From Sipunculus nudus (lineage: Eukaryota; Annelida; Sipuncula; Golfingiida; Sipunculidae), in assembly GCA_026874595.1 (NCBI GenBank), contig CM049306.1:13291019-13355018 (forward strand): a stretch of DNA of 64,000 bases, read 5' to 3'. The notes below the pieces were generated by a model. It saw nothing but the letters and a program-made list of their open reading frames with translations, ran no database searches and was not told the DNA's origin. The position numbers and the translations under genes were made by a program. Shown piece by piece: positions 1 through 10,000 of the stretch; the stretch's first letter is position 1, and the number at the start of each line of letters is the position of its first letter.

Positions 1-171
1 CTGCCAAATATTGTTAGGTAAAAACTGCAACATTCAGTATATATTCAAACTAAGTGACACACTACTGTAGGCAAGCTCCATATCACATATAACTCTGATT
101 TACTGGAAACTTGTAAAGTTTTTTCATGTCAAAGTTAATATTGCATTTTCAAAAAGTGTTTGCGTCCTTAC
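1..171 (-). other. CFAP206: CFAP206 intron 1 (part)
   Basis: Sequence beyond the GTAAGG donor of the first CFAP206 coding exon. It is AT-rich and holds no second exon that I can recognise. Confidence 0.6.
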
Positions 172-279
172 CATGAAAGCAACAAGAGTTTCTGACACAG
201 CTTGACCTTTGCTAGCACATTCTTGGGCAATTTCTCTGATGATATTCTTGATCACACTTTCTGCCTGAGCTCGTGACAT
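172..279 (-). CDS. CFAP206: CFAP206, first coding exon (partial gene)
   Basis: The exon encodes 36 residues starting MSRAQAESVIKNIIREI and ending SETLVAFM, followed by a GTAAGG donor (minus strand, from 171). The known N-terminus of CFAP206 (formerly C6orf165) has the same pattern: a short start, QAESVI-x-xIIREI-x-QEC, then ETL-x-AFMV. CFAP206 is an axonemal protein of the radial spoke region in motile cilia. The exon ends in phase 0, exactly before the valine expected next in the family. The ATG at 279 is the only candidate start in this exon, and the sequence upstream looks like ordinary 5' UTR. The remaining exons lie left of the window. The gene is divergent from TAPT1, about 3.46 kb between start codons. 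Family identity is from memory of the N-terminal motif only. Confidence 0.85.
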
Positions 280-1666
280 GGCTGGTGTTTGGATTTAATT
301 TAACCAGATCACAGTTATGGTAAAGTCTGATGGCTCCCTGTAAAAATGACATTGTGACAGCTTTTTTTTTATATTAATATGAATTATTTTTTTATATGAA
401 ATTTTATTAACACTGGAATTTTAAAAAATCTAAATTTTTTATCAAAGTACTGAGTAATAAACATTCAAAGGGCATAATCAGGAGCAATATTATGCCTGTT
501 CTCACACCATGTTATCACACATATCAGTTCAGTTTTGCATTATACAAAAGTTTCCGGGCAAAACCACCTCAGTACCTCGTATACCTTGTTATGGCTCTGT
601 GTGTTGGTAAATGTAAACCGAGTTCGTATGTGTATGTTTACCATGACAAGGCCGCGTGAACGGAGATCTGATTGTGAGCCCCAATATGTGGTGTTTCAGC
701 CAATGGGAACATGTATTACATTTTTGGGGCAAGTCAGTCAGGGCATCTCCTAATTGACACATGTTGTGGCTCCATGGTGCACACGGCCCCATGCGATGTG
801 TTTATGTTGACACTGTGATCATGCCTGGTTCACTGTTTTCAACACTTATCTACAGGAATAATCAAACAGTTTCATGGCAATATTTTGGCAGATAGAGATT
901 TATTTTAAAGGAAAAAGCTATTTTTCTTGTCAATTCAGTATGCTTTATAGGTGATGGGCCCCTTCATTTTTTGTTGTATTGGAGTTGTGATGGAAATATT
1001 ACTAAAAAAGATGCATCACAACTAGGGCTTGAGCAGTCAGTAGGTATTACCTGAATAGGACTTGAGTACTTAATACCATGACCCCATTCTGTAAGAGACC
1101 AGTTTAAGTGAAAAATAAAATTCAAAATTTTAATATCTTTTTTTTATTGTTACCCACTTGCTCCCCACATACAAGAGGGTATTACCTGGTAATGTGTGTG
1201 ATGGAGTGACATGAAACAATGTGCAGGGCAACTGCATTTGTAATAAACTGATATGATTTGAGAGTATAATTAACTGCATGAATACTACTTAAATATCTCA
1301 AAATGCAGGCTTACACAAGCATTCAAGTTCTTATTTTGAGTACTTGATAAGAATTACTCAAGCTTGTGTATTCCTTTCAGCCCAATAACAACTAAAGATT
1401 ATCAATTTTCTTCCAGCATCACTGTAATATGGCTGAATTTCATATAGCATTTTCATGTAATGAAGAAATTTATTTTCAACAAATACAACATATGATGAAG
1501 TAGTCATGTTGTTCAGGCACAATATTTGCATACAGTCGGTCAAGGTGAAAACTGAGGAATAGATCTGATTTACTTCAACTGCAAGAACTCCAGTTCCTTT
1601 TACAACATCCCCTACTATTTCACTGCTAGTCCTTATTAGTTAGTGGTAAGGAAGCAGAACTACCCT

Positions 1667-1668
<2 letters not shown>

Positions 1669-1714
<46 letters not shown>

Positions 1715-1792
1715 CAGCCGCACCGGAAATCGGAAGATTGTGGGTTCGAATCCCACTGGCAGTGAACCACTTTTCTGTGTATACCCTTTCCA

Positions 1793-1835
<43 letters not shown>
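1669..1835 (+). repeat. tRNA-like SINE fragment flanked by (TA)n microsatellites
   Basis: Between (TA)n tracts at about 1669-1711 and 1795-1834 sits a short unit with a perfect Pol III B box (GGTTCGAATCC, about 1743-1753) inside a T-arm-like stem GTGGG...CCCAC. There is no matching acceptor stem or anticodon arm, so this is a tRNA-derived SINE remnant rather than a tRNA gene. The flanking (TA)n explains the repetitive YIYIYI reading frames on both strands. Confidence 0.6.
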
Positions 1836-1837
<2 letters not shown>

Positions 1838-2049
1838 CATCACCAAAAATAATATGGGGACGTGAGTTCTTGAACAGACTAAAGTATTCAATTACAGCCC
1901 TGGCTGGTGTGTTTGTCCTTTAAATCTGCTAGCCAGTGGCAGTTTCTGTAATGAAATATATACACCCAGCATTTTTTATTTGACCTTAAAAAAAACCCCT
2001 TGACTTGAGCCATGGTAGAACCAGTGGCCTGGTCATTACCACAAGTTAC

Positions 2050-2063
2050 ATTGCCATGACAAC
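2050..2063. promoter_or_regulatory. RFX X-box-like motif
   Basis: ATTGCCATGACAAC fits the ciliary X-box consensus RYYNYYATRRNRAC at every position. It lies about 1.77 kb upstream of the CFAP206 start and 1.68 kb upstream of the TAPT1 start, between two cilium-linked genes. The motif is short and palindromic, so a chance match in 3.4 kb is possible. Confidence 0.4.
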
Positions 2064-2501
2064 TTCCAAACCTGCCTGTGAATGGGCAGCACTGGACCTG
2101 GACATTCCATCTGTCTTGTTTTCTTCTTTGGGGGAGTGGGGGGATGGGGAGGGGATGGGGGGGATTAAGGCCTTTTTTGGCCCAACTATGGAATCAGTCC
2201 AGTGCTACCTGTCCGATAGTGACAAACAAAACTTGTGTAATTTTTGGTACACTACCTGCCCATGATATATATATTATTCAATTTACGGCCTTGTTGACAT
2301 GTCTCATATATATCCATGGTTCATGGCGTCCCTTACAATTAACCATTGTTTATCAACCTTGGATATGTAAAAGGAAAGGAGTGATGTAACAGGAAAGTGT
2401 GTACATGAGGAGAAAACAAGTCTCGCTGTAAACAGAGGTCAACAGCTCCTAATTATTGGTCCCCTGAATATAGGCACCTCTTTCGTGCGCCACGTCTGTT
2501 A

Positions 2502-2509
2502 TGACGTCA
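2502..2509. promoter_or_regulatory. CRE-like palindrome TGACGTCA
   Basis: A full-consensus TGACGTCA (CREB/ATF site) lies in the CFAP206-TAPT1 interval. A second GACGTCA occurs near 2807. It is 1.2 kb from the TAPT1 start codon. No other evidence supports promoter function. Confidence 0.25.
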
Positions 2510-2618
2510 TCACTGCTCCCTGTCATGTACATTTAATAGATTGGTGGCAAGATGTGGCTTCAGGATAAACTAATTACTCATTAAAATGGTTTTATATTGT
2601 TCACAGGAAACGGTGATA

Positions 2619-3030
2619 ATTGTGCATTTTAGCGGGTTTTTATAAAAGGCTTAATTTACCATGTTTAATGCATCATTTCCAAATTTTTTTTTTATATAAT
2701 AAGGAGAAATGTTTACTTATATAAGAATAAGGCTCGTAGTTTTTGATTACTAATATATTTTAGATATAATGAGCAAAAATGCTTAAATATAGCTTATTTT
2801 CTTGTCGACGTCATCAACATCATGCATAACGTTGTTGCGGACGATGAAAATTTGAGCCAATAAATTTGACTTTTGAGACATTTTGTCTCTCAAACACTAC
2901 CTTTCATTATATAACCCTTATTTTTCTTAAATTATACATTGCTTATATATTACAGTATGATAATTTTTTTTTATAATTTGTCTTAAAGATTGTAAAATAA
3001 CCTCTAAAAAAACCTGCTAAAATGCACAAT
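2619..3030. repeat. Foldback / MITE-like element
   Basis: The arms at 2619-2641 and about 3007-3030 are inverted copies (ATTGTGCATTTTAGC, one mismatch, then GGTTTTT). Weaker inverted similarity continues inward as A/T-rich blocks on both sides, giving an imperfect hairpin of about 412 bp. The centre holds GACGTCATCAACATCATGC. No target duplication is clear, so the superfamily is unassigned. Confidence 0.55.
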
Positions 3031-3559
3031 TACTGAAAATGGCATAATGTAGGTCATTATTTCCATAAAGTTAATAAAGCATTTCCTCTTTCTGCCCTAA
3101 GGGCGAACAGTTTTGCCGTTATCTTTGCCCAAAAAAATAATCATAAAAAACAGGTGGACAGGGGTGGTTGAACGGACTAAAGTAATCATATGTTCACTAA
3201 TAATAATATCACAATCAAACTTGAAGGACACATTCTATAGTCGCTCCCTGAATATATCTAAGTATAATAGGTAAATCCGTAACTCTGTAATGCTATTGCT
3301 ACTCTTGCTGGGACTGTGACTGTACACTGCAAAGCAGTGCAATAAAAAAAGACTGGCACTGTCAGTGTTTATTTAGTAACTGGCTTCAAAAACGTGATAG
3401 GATTATGAGATGATTGACATGCTGTTAAACCTTCGCACACATTATAAAAATACGAAAAGGAAATAAGAATGACAAAAAAAGTAATCAAGGCACCTCACTG
3501 TTTTCTTGTTTTCCTTTAGAAGCACTCCTGATAGACGATCAGGCAGCCATATTTGTTAG

Positions 3560-3573
3560 GTGTTCATGGTAAC
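3560..3573. promoter_or_regulatory. X-box-like motif near TAPT1 start
   Basis: GTGTTCATGGTAAC matches the RFX X-box consensus RYYNYYATRRNRAC at 13 of 14 positions (G at position 3). It is 171 bp upstream of the TAPT1 ATG, the range in which functional X-boxes of ciliary genes usually sit. Confidence 0.35.
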
Positions 3574-3743
3574 AGCCTTGAGAGGTCACTGACCCGTGCA
3601 CCTGCAAGCGCTTCCGGGTCATGAAGTGCTCGAGCAGACGTGTGCTTGTGGCGAGAAAATTGCAACATTCTAAAAAGAGTGAAGTACATTATCTTTGGGG
3701 TGAGTGACATGAATAGAAGAGAACGTTTAACAGTCAATATAAA

Positions 3744-4032
3744 ATGGCCGAAGTGCAAGAAGTTAATACAAATGAAAATCCACCGGATTTAATAGAATCC
3801 ATGCAGAAACATGAAAACACATATGGAGAAGGGTGTTCAAACAAGGACTGCATGACAGAGACGCTGACAGGTGAAGGGCTGCACAGACGACACCGGTCAG
3901 GCCAAGCTAGCAGCACAGATGACAAGCTGTATGAGATATTTGATGAAAGCAACGTCAGATCGGATGATCAAGGGGGAGATAATGAACACAGGCAAACTAT
4001 CAACGAAAGTACACCAAGAAAACATGTAAAAG
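3744..4032 (+). CDS. TAPT1: TAPT1 exon 1 (residues 1-96, phase 1 end)
   Basis: It opens with aaaATGG, a good Kozak context, and encodes MAEVQEVNTNENPPD... through ...TPRKHVK plus one base. The donor GTGATA at 4033 is chosen because its one-base overhang completes GAT with exon 2 and gives KDISLVEYF, aligning to the family. The segment is rich in D, E, S and N with no membrane segment. Human TAPT1 also has a disordered, poorly conserved N-terminus. The alternative donor GTAAAA at 4026 would break the phase. Confidence 0.88.
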
Positions 4033-7000
4033 GTGATATAAACCTTTGGCTTTGAATTTCATTTATTTAAAATTATTCAAATTGTATCTAGTAATTGGGA
4101 GTATAAAATAATTTTGGGAGCCACTATAGAACGCGGGCTTCGCTTCTTTTGAGGAATATATAAATAAAATTGTCTCCTCTCATTCCCTATTTTAACTCCT
4201 ACCTTTCCCTGTAGATGTCCCTACACTCAACTCTTCTAACATAAACAACTACTAATCATCAGAAGTCGCCTGAATCGGGAATCGAACCTACGATCTCTAG
4301 ACTAAGAGCCCTATACACTACTAAGTGAGCCGTGAAGACGAGATACCAGCAGGAGCAAGTTTTGTTCATTTATATCTGCGATTGAAGAGGCATCTATCAC
4401 GAAAATGGGAAACCATTTACTATTTTAACAGGAAAATTAAGCTTTAGGTGGGGGCTCCGCCGCCACACCCCCATTCAGACGGGGAACCCAGGTTCCCCGG
4501 ACCCCTCCTCCTCTAATATAATAAACTCCAGCTATGAGCAAAATTAAATACGGGAATTCTGAGGAAAATGATATGTATCGGCCTTTTCCAGGAAACAATT
4601 TATTATGCGACACCCGTTGTACCGGCGGTAGGCTGAAGCCCGGTTTCTATAGTTCTGCCTAATTTTGATATTGTTAGGATATTTTCTATAATATTTCACA
4701 TTTTTATTACTGTTATTATTATTCAATTATTGACACGGTATGAGTTTATTTAGGTAAAAACAAACAAAAACATGCATGTATATGCACATAACAAACCACA
4801 TTATGACAATCACGGTGGATAGCACATGTAAAAGCATGCATTAGGCACACTTATTTTCTAAGTGGTCAGACTAGAAAAAAAAGATATTGGTGCAACAGCA
4901 GACTGGTTTGTATAAAAAATACAGAAATTGGACTAGAAATTAGTATAAAAACTGATTATGTGACAAAGGTATATATGCTAAACTAAAAAGGTAAGAAACT
5001 AAGAATATATGAAATATCAAAATTTAAATACTGACATTTGTAATCTGGATCTGAAGTGTAATTTAACAAATTTTTTAAAAACAATTTTTAGTAAGGCATT
5101 GTTGTTTAGTTGATAGTGGTAGATTATTTCAGTGACAAATACCAGTAAAATTGAATGTCTTCAAACCAAGGCTTCTGACCCTAGGAACTGCACATGAACT
5201 AACACTTGACCTTGTGACATGACTGTCAGCATTTTGAACCAACCTGATGTTACAACACATATATTCAGGTGTATTCCTATTAATTATATTGTACATGAGA
5301 CCAAGTTTCAGTTGTTCCACTCTATAAAGAATCGATAATAACTTCATATGATCAAATTCATCAAAACCAGTATGTGTTCTGGGTGAAACATTTAACAGAT
5401 ATATAGCATATACAGTGAAACTCCCCTAAGTCAGACACGCAAAGGACTGGATGATTTTGTCTGTATTAGTGAGTTGTCCTGTTTAGAGGAGTTCAGCATA
5501 TTGTGTCAATTGGTCATTGAATGTTTCTGATATCCTATGTATTGTTACGAAGACAAATAAATGAGGGGAAAATCCTGGGAAGATCCCGGATTCGGGATAT
5601 CAGCTAGGCCATGCAAACTCTTGGCAGTTTCACTTGGACGTACCATGTTCATCTTCTAAGCAAGTGGCAGTTCATGGACTTGGCATATTGAAGATTGATT
5701 ATTGGCAGCATCCAGACAGCATGATTATTTGTTACAGGATAATCTTCACCTCACCATAACAAAGTGCAAACTGTCCCAAACTATAACAAGTGACCCATTG
5801 GTCAATACACTCAGTCAACTGACATGTTGACAATGTCTTTGCACAGGCAACTTGTTAAGATAATGTAGGTGGCATCATAGTTGATGCATATTATCTCAAG
5901 TTCAGCAAGACCCCATAAGCACACCTAATTTGGAGACAATCCATCCAGCGGTTCCTGAGGAATCTGGCAATTTGTGTGTATTTTGCATTTTTTCTGGGGT
6001 GCTCAAACATGGACTGTAAAGCAGAAAATGTAGGTCGCAGTGACCTAATTTAAGGTTTCTGAGGAGCACTTTTGAGGTATTCTCAGGATGTCAGGTCAGA
6101 AGATTTTAGGTCCAATGGTTATGATTTGTGCCTTGCCTTGGTATCAAATTTTCGATTATTCTGGGGGTGCTTATAAGCCCCATAGCTTGGAGAATATGGG
6201 TAACAGAGACCGACTTTCAGGTCTTCAAGAAGACCTTTTATGGACCTCCCTGGATGACAAGTAAGAGGATTATAGGTATAGTGTTATGATTTGTGCATTG
6301 TTAACAGATGACTGCATCTTTAAAGGTTTCAAAAGTATAGAAAAAAAATTCTTAACAATCTTTAAAAATCTAGGTGGCACCACAAGTCTGCAGGAAATAA
6401 TGAAACACCCCATGAACAATATGCATGCAAAGAATGATATTGATCAATGTATTAGTTGTTCAGATAATTGAGCTTTTGTTTCAGATTCTTAATTTTTTGG
6501 CCACCAATTCTGAGCCCCTAGCTTCAGGGATATGGGTAACAAAGACCTAGTTTCTGGTTTCTTTAGAGACTGTTCATGGATATCCCTGCATGTAAAGATA
6601 GAAGATTCTAGGTCCAGTTGTTACGATTTGTGCCCTGTTAACAGATGGAGGCATCTTTTAAGGTCCCAAAAATAGAGGAATAAAATTGTAAAAATTCGAA
6701 AAAATACATGTGGCAACACCAATCTGCAGAAACTGATGGAACACTCCATGATCAACATCCATGCAAATAATCATGGTGATCAATGCATTACAGACATGTG
6801 GTCTATTACATTCGTTCTGTTACTGTAACTATTACTATTACTTTCAATTTCTGATATTACTATTACCACATTTTATCTTCTATTACTATTGTTATAACTG
6901 GGGTATCTATTAATATTACTATTACTATTATTTAAACTGATGGGTGGATTCTAGACCTTGCGCAGCCATGAGTGCTATAAACTAGCACAACAATCATGTT

Positions 7001-10000
7001 TAAATAATATAAAAAGCACCTATATCATCCAGTTACCTACACAATTTTCTTATACTGTGTCTGTCATTTACAAAAAGCCTAATGATACTGGAGATCTTAA
7101 TTATTTCAGCTTCTTTAATTCTGTTTTTTAGCTCAGCTGACTGTAAGTCAACTGAGGTATAGGAATGACGCTTTGTCCGTCCGGCCGTCCGTTAGCAGGG
7201 CACAAATTGTAACTGCTGGTCCTGGAAACTTCTAAGTGTACATCCAAGGAGGTCAATAAAAATTCTCCTTGGAAACCTGAAATTAGGTCACTGTGACCTA
7301 TATCCGCCAAGCTATGGGGCTTGAAAGTATATAATAGCTTTTGTATCCAATTTTTCATTAATCTGGGGGGTGCTTCGAAGCCCCATAGCTCAGAGGTTTT
7401 GGGTATCAGAGACCATATTTTAGGTTTTCAAGTAGACTTTTTAAGGATCTCCCTGCAAGTCTAGATAGAAGATTCTAGGTCCAGTCGTGACGATTTGTGC
7501 CCTGTAAACAGATGGAGGCATCTTTTATGGTCTCAAATATAGAGAAAAAAATCGTAAAAAATAAAAAAAATACAAGTGCTGCCACCAATCTGCAGAAACT
7601 GATGAAACACAATGATTAATATCCATACAAATAATAATGGTGATCAATGCATTGGTTGTTCAGATACTTGAGCTTTTGTATCAAATTTTCCATTATTTTT
7701 GGGGGTTCTTCAGAGCCAAGTTCCTCGATGAATATGGGTAACAGAGACCTAATTTCAGGTTTCCAAGGAGATTTTTCATGGACCTCTCTGGATGTTAAGT
7801 TAAAAGATTCCAGGACGAGCGGTTACGATTGTGCCTGGTTAACGGACAGACAGACGGACGGATGTTGGACAAATGGTGATCACTATAGCTCAGATGACTT
7901 TCCGTCAGCTGAGCTAATTATGGCTCCCCGGGCCAGATGCTGATCACAAACCATGAACTGCAGTCTGTGATGGTGGTCTTGTAGAATGAAAAGCTGTTTC
8001 AGTTTGAAAGCTGATTTTTTAGCTCAGCTGACTGTAAGTCAACTGAGGTATAGGAATGGCGCTTTGTCCATCGTCCGTCCGGCCGTCCGTTAGCAGGGCA
8101 CAAATTGTAACTGCTTGACCTAGAAACTTCTTAGTTAATATCCAGGGAGGTCAATAAAAAATCTCCTTAGAAACCTGAAATTAGGTCACTGTGACCTATA
8201 TCCTCTGAGTTATGGGGCTTGAAAGTACCCCCCAGAATAATAAAAATATAATACAAAACCTCCAATATCTTGATAATTAATGCATGGATTGTCATGAATC
8301 ATGCCTTGAATATTGACCATAACTAGTTTTGTCAGTTCCCGAAAAGTGGTGGCGCCACCTGTATTTTTTAGTTATTTTAAAGAATATTTTAATTTTTTTT
8401 TATTATAAAATGACAACAATCATGTCAGTTTCTCAGCTGTAATTACATCTAGTGTCCCAAAACCTGGTGTGTTTATTGATCACAAGTGGATGCCATATAG
8501 TTATCACCCTGTCTGTATGTTTGTCTGTCTGTCTGTCCATCCATCATTTACACAAATTTGTTTCCAGATGATAACTCCAGGTTGTATTGACACATGGATT
8601 TAAAACTTGACTTACATATGGCCCATCACTGAAGCAAGAACCTATATGATTTTGGGGTCATTAGGTCAAAGGTCAAGGTCACAGGACTCACTCTTTTTAA
8701 AAGTTTATGGCTGCATTTTAAGCCAAGCTTTTCATCCCAAACTTTCCATTTTGCACATTTAGCTGACTTGCCAGTATGGGGAGAGCATAAATAAATTTGG
8801 GGTCACTTGGTCAAAGGTCAAGGTCACAGGGGCCATCTGTTCACAAATTAGTTTCCAGATGATAACTCCAGTTTAGTTTGACATATTAGTTTCAAACTTA
8901 ACTTATATATGACTCACCACTAAAGTAAGAACCGTGTGTATATTGGGTCCCAACAGTCAAAGGTTATGGTCACAGGACTCATTTCTTTAAAAAGAATGCA
9001 TATGCATTTGAAGCCAAACTTTTCATCCCAAACCTTCCATCTTCGAGATACTGCTAACCTGCCAATAGGGGAAGATTCTGTTCAATTTTAGGGTCTAAGG
9101 TTAAAGGTCAAGGTAACAGTACCCACTTATTGAGAAAGATTGTGGATGCATTTTAAGCCAAACTTTTCGTCCAAAACCTTCCATCTTGCACATATAGCTG
9201 AGCTGCCAATAGGGGAAAAAACTGATTGATTTGGGGGTCACAAGGTCATGGTCATAGGGGCCGTTCTGTCTATATATTTGTTTCTGGATGACAACTCCAG
9301 TTTGAATTGACATATTGGTTTCAATTTTGACTTATATATGACCCACCAATAATGTAAGAACCCTTTTGATTTTGGGGTCTTAAGGCCAAAGGTCAAGGTC
9401 ACAGAACCCACTTCTTTAAAAAGATTGTTGATGTATTTTTAGCCAAACTTTCTGTCCCAAACATTCTATCTTCCAGATGTTGCTCACCTGCCAATAGTGG
9501 AAGTAACTGATGGATTTTGGGGTCACAAGGTCAAGGTCATGGGGGCCATCAATCCACATATTAGTTTCCAGATGGTAACACCAGTTTAGTTTGAAATATT
9601 GGTGTCAAACTTGACTTATATATGGCCCACCCCTAAAGTGAGAATTGTTGATTCTGGGGTCATGAGATCAAAGGTCAAGGTCACAGGACCCACTACCTCA
9701 GAAAGATTGTGGATGCTTTTTAAGCCAAACTTTTCATCTCAATCCTTCCATCATCAACATGTAGTGCGCCTGCCAATAGAGGGTTTTAATGATTTTGGGG
9801 TCATAAGGTCAAAGGTTAAGGTCACATGGCCCATCCATTCACAAATTAGTTTATGGATGATAACTCCAGTTTTGGTAGACAGGTTGGCTTCAAACTGATC
9901 ACAGGACCAATATTTTGGAAACCCTCATAAACATATATCCTTATAGACAAATTCAGCTGAGCATCGAGACCCATGGGTCCCTAGTTTTCCTAATTGACCT

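Larger units (their letters stand above)
280..3743. other. CFAP206-TAPT1 intergenic / shared upstream region
   Basis: This divergent intergenic region has no convincing gene. It contains a tRNA-like SINE piece between two (TA)n tracts, a 412-bp foldback, a perfect CRE-like palindrome and two X-box-like motifs, all listed separately. The last 200 bases before the TAPT1 start have visibly more CpG than the surroundings and probably include the TAPT1 5' UTR and core promoter. No TATA box is obvious at a fixed distance from either start codon. Confidence 0.5.

Noticed and set aside
1735-1765. Possible tRNA gene
   Set aside because: Only the B box and T-arm are present; there is no acceptor or anticodon arm. 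Called a SINE remnant instead.
1640-1923. Frames rich in YIYIYI on both strands
   Set aside because: Translation of (TA)n microsatellite; no gene.
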